Assembly (NCBI GenBank): GCA_015039315.1
Contig: WIDE01000026.1
Coordinates: forward strand, 9,274-73,273
Length of the DNA stretch: 64,000 nucleotides
Origin: Clavulina sp. PMI_390
Taxonomy: Eukaryota > Basidiomycota > Agaricomycetes > Cantharellales > Hydnaceae
Direction: 5' to 3'
Positions within the stretch are counted from its first letter, which is position 1; the number at the start of each line of letters is the position of its first letter. A model generated the notes under the pieces. It did no database searches. It had not been told where the DNA came from and worked only from the letters and a program-made list of their open reading frames with translations. The position numbers were made by a program, and so were the translations under genes. Below are positions 36,760 to 48,818 of the stretch, piece by piece.

Positions 36760-38481
36760 TTACAGAGCAAGCGCCATCCCAATTAGCGCCAAGGCACCAG
36801 CAACAAAGCTGGAGGCGCCAAGAGCGCTGGCACCTGATGCTTTTGACGTCGTCGTAGGAGAAGAGGTGGCCGAGTGCGTGGAGCTACCACCGGCCGTAGA
36901 CGTGACCATCTTCGTAGTCCCTGTGCCCGTGGTGGTAGAGGAGCCAGAAGCAGTAGTGCTAGTGGTGTTGTTGGTGGTCGAAATCCCAGACACGCTGATG
37001 GCCGACCATGTGGAAGTGGCCGACGGCGAAGACTGATCGAACGGCAGGTAATACATTTTCCCAGACGAAGTTAACTGGACAAGTTCCGTCGCGCTAGCAG
37101 CGTAAATTGCTCCGGATGACTTGTCGGTGGGGCCGGCCATAGGCAATGTAGTGTTTGTCTGGCGATGACGTACAATCAGACAACGGTATCCGTGGACAGC
37201 AAACAGGCGAAATACACGCCAAGAAGCGAACTGATGGGATATATCAACTTACCTCAACGTTGATAACGTACGTCGCAGACCCATCATCGGGGATAAATGC
37301 GAATTGTTGTTGGACCTATTGCAAGGCGTGTCGACTGTGAGTCGAATTGTGAAGTCAAGTGATATCGACGAACATACATTGTTCTGAGCGTTGAAAAAGG
37401 AAGCAGTCTTGCCGTGCGTAGCGGGGAAAGTGTTGCCCGAAGAAGCTGGGTACGACTGGACGGCTGGCTGGAAGAAGGCGACTATGGGTGTGGAGAGGTA
37501 AAAGGTATGTCAGCTACCGTCAAATAGAAATGAGATGCACTGTGACCAGAACTCACAATGAATCACGAAGATATAAGCATCGCCAGCACTAGCCCCGGGC
37601 ACATCCAAGAAATGGATATGGTTTTGAGCGAGTGCCATGACTGGCGAGTAGTTACTAGTCGAGAAGCTGGGGGTGCCTACAACCTGCCATTCGATTGCAG
37701 TCGAGGTAGCGGCGGTCTGCTGGCCAAAGTCAGCTTGATAGAGCGTGCCACCGGAGAGGCCGACTACATGGAATGAGATTCACGCAACGGCAGTGCACAA
37801 GTTTCGGTTAGCTGCACAGTTCGTTGTGGCAATAGCGGCGTTGTTGGTTGACGTACAGAAAACATTCGTGTCATGATCCAGGATGGCGACCATGTTGGTG
37901 AGGTCGGCGCCCCCATCCGTCGTCTTTTGAGTGCTCCATGAGGAAGAGGCAGCGCTGTAAATATAGACATCGGTAGGGTTCGAAGCATCCGCGTCAAGGA
38001 GCTAAATTTATACATGACATCAATAAGATCACAATATCGAGAGTGAATCTCAATCTTCTACTCACGTAGAAGGAATTCTCGTATTGGGAGAGGAAGCATT
38101 GCAGGTTGCTTCCAGTGAAAGGGCTGTTGTCGCAACGAGGCACTGAGTTCAACGCAGGAGAAACAAGAAGAATCCATAAAAAGGAGCACTTACGGCCTTC
38201 CGGTCGTAGTCAGCGCCTTTGCAGAACCACCTATTATAGCAAGCATGGGTTTGAGAAAGCGGTCAGCACATGCCGGATGTCACTGGCCGATGGCCTAAAG
38301 AGTGACGGATTTGCGACGCACCAGCCCAATCCGAACTGGTGCCGAGATTGTAGTCTGCGCCTCCAACGTTCAGAGCGTATAGGTTGAAGTCAGAGTCGAA
38401 GACTACGCAAGAGCTGGCGCTGACGCTCGTTGCGAGGGTTGCGGCAGCGAGTGCCCATCGCGCAAGTGGTGACCGCAGCAT
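36760..38481 (-). CDS. Secreted, probably GPI-anchored cell-surface protein of unknown function
   Basis: Starts MLRSPLARWALAAATLAT at 38481. This is a signal peptide with likely cleavage after VSA-S, followed by CVVFDSDFNLYALNVGGADY. Later exons carry repeated short beta-rich segments (DVYIYSAASSSWS, NMVAILDHDTNVFY, LPFDQSSPSATSTWS) that suggest a propeller or similar beta fold, as in many agaricomycete surface proteins. The C-terminus is a Ser/Thr-rich stalk of about 70 residues, then a small-residue site (GASALGASS) and a hydrophobic end (FVAGALALIGMALAL). This is a textbook GPI-anchor signal. About seven exons. No enzyme signature seen. Confidence 0.72.
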
Positions 38482-39045
38482 TTTGGGGGGAAGTTTGAAG
38501 GAGAGAAGAGAGTGTAATAAGTCGGTTAGGGACTGGCTTTCGTCAACGAGAGCTCGTCGAGGGAGGAAGGGAGGGTGGAAGGAGGGAAGGATGAGGATGG
38601 GAGGAAGAGGAGAAGGCGGCTGCGTTCGGTGGGTGGGTAAATATCAACCAAAATAGATCGTAATTTGAAACGTCCAATAACACCTGGCTCAGTGAGGATT
38701 GGTAGTGTCTGAATCAAAGAAGGATGCGAATCATCCGTCTTTTTGCAATCTAATAGGACAATCGATGCGAACTTGCCTGCGTGTTGAGTGAAGGGTGGCT
38801 CTGTGAATCGCTCTGCGCTAATAAATGATGGTGACCGTAACACCGAGCGCCCAGCTCCACGTTCTCCCACAAGCCCGCATGCGCAAGAAGCACCATGATT
38901 TCTGCTCCTCTGAACGTTCCATCGAGGGACCCTTTTAGCTTAGTCTCCAACACACAAAGCATCATTCAATTCGAACCCTGCACGTCACCACTGCTCGTCA
39001 CATCCTCACTAAACCTGCCACTAAATAAAGGCACACCCAGGCACA
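38482..39045. promoter_or_regulatory. Divergent promoter interval
   Basis: About 560 bases between the GPI-protein gene (minus) and the glycosyltransferase-like gene (plus). It includes a purine-rich stretch at about 38560-38615. No specific element recognised. Confidence 0.4.
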
Positions 39046-40716
39046 ATGCCGCCCTACAAGACTGAGAATGTCACCGCAGTTCTGCTAAGCTGGAAGCGTG
39101 TGGCCAATGTTATCAGGATCGTCCAAACTCTCGCACCGAGCGCCGATGTCAAGCAGATCAGGGTGTGGAACAATAACCCAGAGATTCAACTCACTCCTAC
39201 TGTGTGTGGATGATCTGCGCCCACTCACGATGGAAGATATCGCATTGAACCGCCTTATCCAAACCTTAGGACTTTGGCTTGGCGACTGACCTATCTGAAA
39301 AACTTTGGATTCACAACTCGCCCACCAATCTATTCTTCCAGGCACGCTTCGTAGCCTGCCTAGATGCTCCCACCGATTATTGCTTCCTGCAGGTAGCGTT
39401 CTCCCGAACATCGTTGAATGAAGTAGTTTCAAACTCGTTTGTGGTTAGGACGACGACTATCTCATTGAACCCCATGTGCTGCACACGATGGCGCGGCGCG
39501 CCGCAGAACTTCACGATCCTCTGGCGTCAATTCAACTCCTCGCGCCAGACGAATATCTGAAATCAATCCTTGCCCGCCTCACGAGCACCACGGACACTCC
39601 TCTCAATACTACCTTTGCTTGGTTCGGATTTGGGGCTATAGTGCCTAGGGTAGCCATCGTGGAATTTCTACGCTTGCTGGATGCACCTGACTGGCAGACG
39701 CCCTTCAGCGAGGATGAGAAGCGAATGGCTGACAATTACTATTCAGTTCTCAGCAATCGTATCCCAGATATTTGGGTTGATAAAGGACAACCATTAGGAC
39801 ACGAACACGCATTCACTGTCGGAGCGGAAGGAGATGACCGAAATTGGCAGTATATCGTGAGTATATATGGTCATTCCCCCCGCCGGAGCGTAAATTTGAA
39901 CGGGCGAGCTTTCTGTCGGGCCGCAATAGCAAGCAGCTCTGAATCGCCTTCAAGAATGCCTGGCCGCTCCAGCTGGAGAGTTCCAAGACTCTTTCGTCAA
40001 CCAAATTCCATTCATCCCTCGTCGGGAGAGCTCAATCACCCGAGCTCCTTGTTTGCAAGTACCAGGAGTAGTGGAAACCAACATTGCCATTATTCCAAAT
40101 AATCTCGACGCATTCCATACTGTAGACCCCCAGTTCATTGACATACGACGCCTCGGCGAAGAGCGCCGAGCCCTGTTGGCCCCCGAAGACATCTCGCGCT
40201 TCTTTGATGCTTCGCTCTCGAATGCCGTTGATGGTTCCATGGCTACCACCTTTCGAAGCGCCGCAAGTGAGCATGGTTACTCTCATCTCCGCTACGACCC
40301 CTACGGCTAACAAATCGAACATTAATGATGGCGCAGACGCGAGGGACGGAGACTATATTGTTCTCGACACATTGGAATCAACCCACATCTTCACGGGCGT
40401 CGAGATCACTGTCGCGGAAAGTTGTGGTAGAATCGTCCAGAACCTAGAGGTGCGGACGTCTGAGAATGGAGACACATGGGTATGGTTAGTTCCTTCATTG
40501 CATGGTAGGAAATCTAAACCTGTTCTCTTCCTCTGGAAGCGTGTTGTGAAATGTGAGATCCTCAGGACAACGGGGGCTAGAGAAAGCGATAACATCTCAC
40601 TCACAACCTGCAACTTTGTCAACAAAGACCGAGGTGTATTCAGCCGCTATATTGGCGTATTCCTCTCTCAAAATTTCACCGTCCCCTGGGAGGTTATTCA
40701 TATACAAACCAAGTGA
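39046..40716 (+). CDS. Glycosyltransferase-like protein (GT-A fold, DxD motif)
   Basis: The start MPPYKTENVTAVLLSWKR, followed by VIRIVQTL and IRVWNNNPEI, is the nucleotide-sugar-binding beginning of a GT-A glycosyltransferase. After an intron come DLSEKLWIHNSP and NLFFQARFVAC. A further intron ends at about 39450. The next exon opens with DDDYLIEPHVL, a good DxD metal-binding motif at the expected place. Then come FAWFGFGAIVPR and DNYYSVLSNRIPDIW, which I recall from uncharacterised agaricomycete glycosyltransferase-like proteins. The C-terminal part (ATTFRSAA, GDYIVLDTLES, ENGDTWVW) looks like a separate beta domain and ends WEVIHIQTK at 40716. No signal peptide is evident. The sugar and acceptor are unknown. 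Confidence 0.6.
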
Positions 40717-40988
40717 CCAATGAAGCATGGATATTTGATGACAACAGCAGCCCTTGCCCTTACCAGACTCCAGACAACGAGCTTAGTGTAGATAACTATG
40801 ATTCAGCTGCGCTACTATTATTTACAACACTAGGTGCATATTGATCGAGATTATGCTCCAAACATAGTCATAGTGGCTCGCATACCACACCGCTTCCCTT
40901 AGGCGTTACTATAGCTCAGACAAGAAGCTGCGCACTCAATCACCAAGCATGTGCGTGTGGATAGAACGCCCGCGTTTACGTGAGGACT

Positions 40989-42843
40989 TCACACTGCAGC
41001 GCTCGACTTTCCCCAATGCGCCCCAACGAACTCGCAAAGGTCCTCGACAAGCGCATCAGGGTTGTCAAGTGCGGGGAAATGACCACCTTTGTCATGTCCT
41101 AAGATACATTAAACATTTCTTAGCCCTTTGTCACCAATACGGCCGGGAAATACGCACGCTTGAACTGGACAAGAGGCCCACATTTAGCTATCCAAGCAGC
41201 AGGAGGCACTCTACAAAATGCTCTCGTTTAGAGCGAGTTCTCGCGACAAACCAAAGGCGAGAAACAGCAACTTACGCAACCTCATAAGGCTTGAGGTAGG
41301 CAAGATATAACACAAGTCGACGATTACAGCTTTAGTCCACGCACCCGATGCACTGAGAGATTGAGACTCACAAAAGCGCTGAACGCCATCTGCGATTTGA
41401 TCTTCCCCCATATGGTTGGATCTGACAGGCGAGCTCGCCCAGCTTTGCATTTTTGGTAGATCATGACTGACGTTGGAAAGCATGAGGTGAGATAATAAAT
41501 TGTCACAGTTGTCAGGACGTCATCCATGTCTAGCGTGGTGGGATCGGACCAGGCGAGAAATTTCTCTCCGATATAGGCGAGTAAGGCAACCGGAGAAACA
41601 GCGATGGCATATCCGATAGTAGCAGGCTGGACAATACAGTTGTGAGCGGATCATTCGTGTTGAATTTGTAATACACACTCTAGTGCTTTGCAGCTCAAAA
41701 TAGCCCGTCCCTTCCTCGTTGAACCAGTTTGCTCGAGCTAAACCTTTTTTCTCGTCTTCCGAAAAACCCCAGTCCTTCATCATCGTCTTGATGGGCTTAG
41801 CTGCCCACTCAGGGATCGGAAGATGATCTACCATGGGTGCATATGAAGCAAGGCCAGCAGCTGGGCAGCGGAACATATTGAAATGGATAAGCTTTGCATT
41901 ATCACTATGGTTTTGGCCCGTGTATCTCAAGATATGAGAACCCTGCAAGTATCGAAAGGCGAGAGAGATACAAGCAGTTAGAGAGCAAACTGTGGTCAGC
42001 AACAGCGATGGAAGCTACGAGACTAACCCAATCTCCCCCTTGCGCCACGTACTTCTCATAACCTAGGACGTCCTTCATCAGCTTATTGAAGACTCGTGCC
42101 AAATCGTCTAGCCCGAATATTCTTTTGCGGGGCAATGAAGACCACGCATATCCAGGTAGTGAGGGTGCAACGACATGGAAAGCTGGCTGTGTCGAGTCTT
42201 CAGGATTAGTAAGGGCCTTGATGATCTTATGGAAATCGAAGAAGAGCCCTATTTCGTCGCAAACACAACATAAATTCCTGCCAACTATCAAGTCGAAAGG
42301 AACTTACCTGGCCAACCATGTAAGATGAGCAGCGGGACAGCGTCAGATCGAGAACTCCGCTCATGTACAAAATGTATGACTGAATCCTCGACAGGAGCGG
42401 TGAAATGATGGAACCTTCGCCAGAGAGGACAATCTGGTCAAGCGGGTTGTGGACGCGGGCTTGTCGAGTGTCTTACGTGTGCAGCTTATCTTCAAGCCCC
42501 TGTACGTCGAAAGCCTCTAACTTTGCCTTCGCCTCTTTCAACCAGGCAAGTTTGACCCCTGCGAAGGAAATGAGCGCACCAATGTATGATGAACATGACT
42601 CGGTTGTGCCTCATTGTGGTACTGGCAACCTCACCGAGATCTTGAGAGGAATCATCAAGAGGCTCTACCCCGTCTCCAGGTAGAGTCGATAGTTTCAGTA
42701 ACTGTTTCATCTGCTCGATTCTCCATAGTACGGCGGATTGCAAGATAGAAAGCCACAAGGCCAGCTTAGCCGACGCCAAAATGAAACCAGATGGACGGAA
42801 CACACTTCATCGTCTCAAATTTAGGTTTGAAAGCTGTAGCCAT
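40989..42843 (-). CDS. Epoxide hydrolase, EHN-type alpha/beta hydrolase, copy 1
   Basis: Hydrolyses epoxides to diols; fungal members act on xenobiotics and secondary metabolites. Starts MATAFKPKFETMK at 42843. The N-terminal EHN-like part (QMKQLLKLSTLPGDGVEPLD) is followed by VIHFVHERS and the oxyanion motif LILHGWPGLFFDFHK. Next is the nucleophile elbow YVAQGGDWGSHIL, where Asp is the nucleophile and an intron splits it after GGDW. A helical cap follows, then KSQMAFSAF, CGPLVQFKR and HDKGGHFPALDNPDALVED, with the catalytic His in GGHFPA. The end is GAHWGKSSAAV at 40989. Exon pattern and sequence are about 70% identical to the two copies that follow. No lesion seen. Confidence 0.85.
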
Positions 42844-43435
42844 GGTTGTATCTGGGGCGAAGTTGGAATAATGGGTCTAGCGAGCGGGTTGACAAGGACA
42901 GGCAACTGAACAACATATCACGTTATGGTCAGCGGTCACGCGGTTCGACTTGTAATTAAGAAGTTGCATTTGTGGAACTTACCCTCTGCATCTCCTCATA
43001 CTATTGTGAGTATGCCCCTCGCCCAAACAGGATGGCCTCTGTCCAGTAGGCCATCGAGGGAAGGAAGTAAGCTCTGTGGGCATCGTTGATGTTTCCCAAT
43101 TTCAGAATGCATTTATCAACTAGCATTGTCAGTTTCTCCTCAAGCTATGATTCCCACAGGGTGCCCGTAAAAAGTAAATGATATCTCTCTTCGCTACAAG
43201 TGAATAAATTGTAGTAGGGCCGAAGACCATGACCCGTCCTAATTCCTATCAATCCGAGAGCTCGAGGCCAGCATCCACTAAGACCATCATTTCAAAGAAA
43301 ATAACCACCATAAGTCGGAATACCCGTTCACTCGTGCACTGTGATATCATCTTTGGAATGATTTATAACTACGAGTAGCCAAGGAACATACGGATGTCTT
43401 GATATTGGTGTCGACATCATTAAACAAGATTGCTA
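42844..43435. other. Spacer between epoxide hydrolase copies 1 and 2
   Basis: About 590 bases holding the promoter of copy 1 and the 3' flank of copy 2. No ORF of note. Confidence 0.5.
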
Positions 43436-45265
43436 TTACGCTAGAGGGGATACCTTCTTCCAATGTGCCCCAGCAAATTCGCGAAGATCGTCAACGAGGG
43501 CAGCAGGATTGTCCAGCGCGGGGAAATGACCGCCCTTATCATGTCCTAAGAACAACAGTATATTCAATAAGGGAGAAGAGGACCACGACGAGTAGGACGA
43601 GGGAAAGGCGCACGCTTAAATTGGACAAGAGGGCCACATTTGGCTATCTCAACGGCGGGAGGCGCACTGCAGCACGACCACAATCAGGGCAAGATCCTTC
43701 AGCAATGGAAAGGAAAATCATCGCGGCTTACTAGATCTCGTAGGGCTGGAACAGACAGGATATAACACAAAGCCCGTTACTTATGAAGCGATAGAGGTCA
43801 TATCATAGGAACCAGGACGTACGAAAGCACTAAACGCGATCTGTGATTTGATCTTCCCCCATATCGCAGGATCTCCCAACAAGGCACGCGTGGGCCTGCA
43901 CTTCTGGTAGATCATGACAGACGTCTGGAAGCTTGAGGTGAGGTAGTAAATTGTCACTGTTGCTAGCAGGTCATCCATGTTTAGCGTGGCGGGATCTGAC
44001 CAAGCGAGGAACTTTTCGCCGATATAGGCGAGTAGCGCCACCGGAGAAGTGGCCACTGCGTAGCCAATTGTAGCGGGCTGCGCAATATGACGGTGAGAGG
44101 TTTTTTTTGGTGGATCTCTGATATGTCTAACACCCACCCTAGTGCGCTGAAGCTCGGTATACCCTCTCCCCTCCTTCTTGAAGGAATTAGTTCGTGTGAG
44201 ACTCTGCTTCTCGGACTCCGAAAGACCCCAATTTTCCATCACAGTCTTTATAGAGCTAGCCACCCACTGAGGAATCGGAAGATGATCAACCCAAGGTACA
44301 TATGAAGCAAGTCCAGCAGCAGGCCCGTGGAACATATTGAAATGGATGAGCCTTGCATTATCGCTGTGGTTTTGACCTGTGAATCTCAAGATATGAGAAC
44401 CCTGCACGGAGCGAAAGGTGAGAGCATATCTCGTTGACCGGCAAAAACTTAAGACTGACCCAATCTCCTCCTTGCGCCACGTATTCCTTGTAGCCGAGGA
44501 CTTCAACCATTAGCTTATTGAAGACCCTTGCCAAATCGTCCAACCCGAATACCTTCTTTCGAGGCAGTGTGGACCATGCATATCCAGGTAGTGAAGGGGC
44601 AACGACGTGGAAGGCCGATTGAGTCGGGTCATCAGGGTTAGCGAGGGTTTTGATGATCTTATGGAAGTCAAAGAAAAGCCCTGTTCGGTGTGGAGACTAG
44701 TGTTGGCTAATGAGGGATGACTGTGAATTGAAAGGCACACTACCTGGCCATCCATGCAAGATGATGAGTGGTATGGCATCGGGGCGAGGGCTACGCTCGT
44801 GCACGAAATGTATGATTGTGTCCTCCACAGGAGAAGTGAAATGCTGAAATCTATAATGTAGCAGATCCCAAATTCAGCCAAACGGAGGGAGGGAATGATG
44901 GGTTTCGTACGTGTTTAAAGTCCCTTCTAGCTTCTTTACGTCATAATCTTCTAGTTTTGTCTTCGCTTCTTTCAGCCAGCCAAGTTTGACGCCTGAAACG
45001 CCAGTGAGAACATCAAGTCGATTGTGGAGTCATTGTGGCGGTATGCTACAATGGACATACCGAGATCTTCCGAAGAATCGTCAAGAGGCTCGACACCGTC
45101 TTCAGGTAGAGTTGAGAGTTTCAGCAGCTGCTTCATCTGCTCAGTTCTTCGGAGAACGGCGGATTCGGAGTCAGAAGACGGTGCACAGGGCCAGCATCAA
45201 TGGTGAGGTCAGGCAAACAGAACACACCTCGCCACATCGAATTTGGGCTCGAACGCTGTAGCCAT
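43436..45265 (-). CDS. Epoxide hydrolase, EHN-type alpha/beta hydrolase, copy 2
   Basis: Same architecture as the neighbours. The start is MATAFEPKFDVAR at 45265, and the EHN segment contains QMKQLLKLSTL. The oxyanion motif is ILHGWPGLFFDFHK, and the nucleophile elbow YVAQGGDWGSHILRFTG is split by an intron. The cap includes PATIGYAVATSPVALLAYIG and TIYYLTSSFQTSVMIYQK. Catalytic His is in HDKGGHFPALDNPAALVDD, and the end is GAHWKKVSPLA at 43436. An apparent stop after PYEI (near 43730) disappears when the GTAAGC donor is used, and the frame resumes at the CTGCAG acceptor with APPAVEIAKCGP. Intact by eye. Over an 88-residue block after the nucleophile elbow, about 63 residues equal those of copy 1. 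Confidence 0.85.
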
Positions 45266-45804
45266 GTGCATACCAGAGGCGACGTTAGAAGCCATGGGCG
45301 CGGCAACCTGGCAAGTGAAGCACGAACGAGGCCGTCTCGTTCGCGTTATGGTCACACCGGTTTCGCGCGGCTGACAGAGGCCAAAGGGCGATCTTCCCAC
45401 GTCAATTAGAGGCATATTTTCTTTAGCTGCAGCAGAAATTGGTTACGATGAACTCTCAGGAAGAGAGATGGTAGTAGGTCTATCGTGGTTCGCCTATCAG
45501 AATTTGAGGCAGTAGTAAGGATGGAATTATCTCTAACTGTAAATGGCAAGTTAATAAATGTCTCATTAATGCAAAACAGCAGATGTCGAGCTCTTTGACT
45601 ATGGTTTTGATAGAGTACTCCAAAGAATTGGTCGGAACTCATCATGAATCAATATCGCTACTTGAAAGAAAATCACTATCTTTATTAGGGTCACCCCTGC
45701 TCCCTAACGTTTCATGATCTATCGGGCGGGGTGGAGCGTGCCTTCCGATAAGAGAAACATGAGCAGCGTATGCCCGTGTCACCGTAGATCTGCGGAGACT
45801 GTGG
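45266..45804. other. Spacer between epoxide hydrolase copies 2 and 3
   Basis: About 540 bases: promoter side of copy 2 and 3' flank of copy 3. Its length is close to the copy 1-2 spacer, as expected if whole gene-plus-promoter units were duplicated. Confidence 0.5.
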
Positions 45805-47688
45805 TCATGCTAGAGAGGAGACCCTTTTCCAATGTGCCCCCACAAGCTCGCGGAGATCATCAACGAGCGCAGTAGGATTATCCAATGCAGGAAAATGACC
45901 GCCCTTGTCATGTCCTGCAGATCCAAAACACCCCTATATCAGTGGTCATTCGTCGCTTAGAAATAAATCCATAGAACGCGCACGCTTGAACTGAACGAGA
46001 GGCCCACACCTGGCGATCCAGGCGGTGGGAGGTACACTACAGAATACTCAGCTTGGGTGCTGCTTCTTGAACGAATCAAGAGAGAAGATGTTATCGGAAC
46101 TCACGTTATCTCGTAAGGCTGAAGGTCGTTGTGAAACATCATAGATCGCCAGTTCTGTATTAGACAATAAACCCGGCACACAAAGAAATAAAGACGCACA
46201 AAAGCGCTGTAGGCGAAAGGCGATTTGACCTTCCCATAGCCAAGTGGATTTCTCAGCAGAGCAACCCCGCCCATACGCTTTTGGTACATCATCACGGACG
46301 TCTGGAAGCATGAGGTAAGGTAGTAAATAGTCACGGTCGCCAAGAGGTCATTGATGTCCATCGTGGTTGGATCTGACCAAGCGAGGAATTTCTCTCCGAT
46401 GTAGGCGAGTAGGGCGACCGGAGAAGTGGCCACGGCGTATCCAATAGTAGCAGGCTGGTTAAACCCCGTGGTGAGAGGACTGTTAAATTGACGCTCGTAT
46501 TCCCAACACCCACCTTGGTACTCTGAAACTCAATGTAGCCTCTTCCTCCTGTCCTGAGCGAGGCCCCTTGGGCTATGCTTCCCTTGTCGTCCTCCGAAAG
46601 CCCCCAGGTCTGCATTGTACTCTTGATAGGATTCGCGAGCCATCGGGGGATTGGAAGATGATCGACCCACGGCGCGTATGAGGCAACGCCAGCAGCAGGC
46701 GCATGAAACATATTGAAGTGAATAAGCTTTGCGTTATTACTGTAGTTCTCGCCCGTGTATCTCAGAATCATCGCACCCTGAACAATAGAGTATGAAGAGT
46801 TCAGAAAGACGTGCCCTGACGGTTTAGCTGGCCTTAGAGTATGAGAGTATCAGGGGCATTGACACTGACCCAATCACCTCCCTGTGCCACGTACTCCCCG
46901 TATCCAAGCACTTCCTTCATTAATTTGTTGAAGATATTTGCCAAGCCATCCAGTCCGCATATTTTCTTACGGGGAAATGGGGACCATGCATATCCAGGCA
47001 ATGAGGGAGCAACGACATGGAAGGCCGGCTGAGTCGAGTCTTCGGGATTAGCGAGAGTTTTGATGATCTTATGGAAGTCGAAGAAGATTCCTATTGGTTG
47101 CAAGCTTGGCACAGGGTCCTGTGATCGCGACAGAAATCACTTACCTGGCCAGCCATGCAAAAGAAGGAGCGGCACAGCATCTGCACGAGGGCTGCGTTCG
47201 TGGACAAAGTGTATAGTTGTGTCCTCAATGGGAGCAGTAAAGTGCTGAAACCTTAGAGGTTTACGCCAACCCGCGTAAAGCCATCCGAGTTAGCTTAGTG
47301 CGAATAGGAGTCATAATCCTTCGTACGTGTTCAACGTCTCCTCTAGCTTCTCCATGTCGAATGCCTCCAGTTTAGCTTTCGCTTCCTTCAGCCAGTCGAG
47401 CTTGACACCTGCAAACTGGATGAGCTCATTACGATATCGGTTTCTCGCAGTCTGCTGTATAGAACGCACCAAGATCTGCCGAAGGATAATCGAGAGGCTC
47501 GACCCCGTCCTCGGGTAGATTCGAAAGTTTCAAGAGTTGCTTCATCTGCTCAACTCTTCAAGCCATTACAAATCCCATGGCGAAACCAACATTAATGACG
47601 TCATTTCACATGATGAATCGGCAGGCACTAGAAGCAAGAAGTACCTTAATACGTCAAATTTAGGCTTAAACGGTGTTGCTGTGGCCAT
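45805..47688 (-). CDS. Epoxide hydrolase, EHN-type alpha/beta hydrolase, copy 3
   Basis: Third member of the tandem array. Starts MATATPFKPKFDVLR at 47688. Oxyanion and nearby motifs include FFDFHKIIKTLANPED. The nucleophile elbow is YVAQGGDWGAMILRYTGE, with Ala in place of the Ser found after GGDWG in copies 1 and 2. The cap reads IGYAVATSPVALLAYIG, TIYYLTSCFQTSVMMYQK, and a more diverged RMGGVALLRNPLGYGKVK. Catalytic His is in HDKGGHFPALDNPTALVDD, and the end is GAHWKRVSSLA at 45805. The Ser-to-Ala change and altered cap may shift substrate choice, which is inference. Its 5' end faces the multicopper oxidase across 1.2 kb. Confidence 0.85.
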
Positions 47689-48253
47689 ATTTCAGGTGAA
47701 AGCGTCGGGAACGAATACCAAGAAACAAGAGAAGTGACTCAAGATTCGGTCACGCGCCCTTAGTAACGTCAGCCACCATGCGTCAGACTTCAACTAGGAC
47801 ACGTCGACCTTCAGCAGAGTGCTTGGAAGCTCTCAGCTAGTGTCTTCATCTGGCAAGGGAGAACATATATTCCTCAACCGACGACGGCCAGAGACTCTCG
47901 GTCAGGAGAAGAAGAATGTCAACAATGCTCTCACAGTGTCTATAAGACCAAGGAACGTCCGCTTCTTGGTGAGACAGATATGCGTTCTTACTGTAGCATA
48001 TCACGGATGAAACAGTTGCAACTATTATGCAGGGCGTTGGCAACGATACGTCTAGGTCAGAGAAACTAGTCCATCAGACCATGCTCGTCCATAAGTGATC
48101 CAGAGGTCATGCCATGAGGAAACTTCGTGCCGGTTAGCGCACCGTGTGCCTGGGATGCTGAGAAGCAAACTGACACTCTATACTAGTGTTGCTTCTCGAT
48201 AGGGAGAAATTCGGCTGGGCAAACGAAGGGACTGATTGGAACTGAGTGTAATC

Positions 48254-48262
48254 TTATCTGAT
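48254..48262 (-). promoter_or_regulatory. ATCWGATAA site 1
   Basis: TTATCTGAT on the plus strand, i.e. ATCAGATAA on the minus strand. It forms an inverted pair with the site 24 bases downstream. Confidence 0.6.
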
Positions 48263-48286
48263 TATATGGGCTGATTCAAAGATCAG

Positions 48287-48295
48287 ATCAGATAA
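48287..48295 (+). promoter_or_regulatory. ATCWGATAA site 2
   Basis: ATCAGATAA on the plus strand, preceded by an overlapping GATCAGAT repeat. Opposite orientation to site 1, about 590 bases upstream of the oxidase start. Confidence 0.6.
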
Positions 48296-48710
48296 CGAGA
48301 TTGCTCTCTTTGATTGCGGCCGGTTACTTTAGCCAAGTCCTTCGTCGGCTCCCTCGCTAATCTTGAATGAATGGAGACATACAAATGGTGAGTCGATTTC
48401 CAGGGTTGTAACTATGTCCTGATTACGAGATCTCCAGAGACTTCTTCGGCAGAGTCACCCTCATTTACACGAGCAGTAGCCCCAATCAATTGCTTTTTGC
48501 CCAGTTGCCAAGTGTAGGACATCACGCGCAGACTCAGTTTGGCATGGCTGTATTGCGCTAATTCTGGCAGCATTTTGATCATTCCCTTCGGGAAGAGTAT
48601 GCGCGCAGTGAGCCCAGAAGAGAAGTTATACACACATGGTGGCTTTTGGGACGTTGTATTCAGTCGAAGCACGACAAACGGACGGCGCTTAGATCGGCCG
48701 ACCAGGTGCT

Positions 48711-48719
48711 ATCTGATAA
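48711..48719 (+). promoter_or_regulatory. ATCWGATAA site 3
   Basis: ATCTGATAA on the plus strand, about 170 bases upstream of the oxidase ATG. Confidence 0.6.
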
Positions 48720-48807
48720 TTCCGCACGTGGATCTCACGCCACCTGGAGCGAGGAAAGGTCAGGTCAGTTTTTTTTCTATCGAAAATTTCACATCTATTC
48801 AACGCCG

Positions 48808-48818
48808 TTATCTGATAA
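48808..48818. promoter_or_regulatory. Overlapping ATCWGATAA sites 4 and 5 (palindrome)
   Basis: TTATCTGATAA reads ATCTGATAA on plus and ATCAGATAA on minus, so it offers a site on each strand. It lies only 70 bases before the oxidase start codon, in the core promoter or leader. Confidence 0.62.

Noticed and set aside
36760..38481. GPI-anchored protein as a chitin deacetylase or lytic enzyme
   Set aside because: No catalytic signature of those families is visible; only the signal peptide, beta-rich body and GPI tail are supported.
43725..43740. In-frame TAG after PYEI in epoxide hydrolase copy 2 (possible pseudogene)
   Set aside because: The stop sits at the intron: using donor GTAAGC and acceptor CTGCAG keeps the frame open exactly as in copies 1 and 3.
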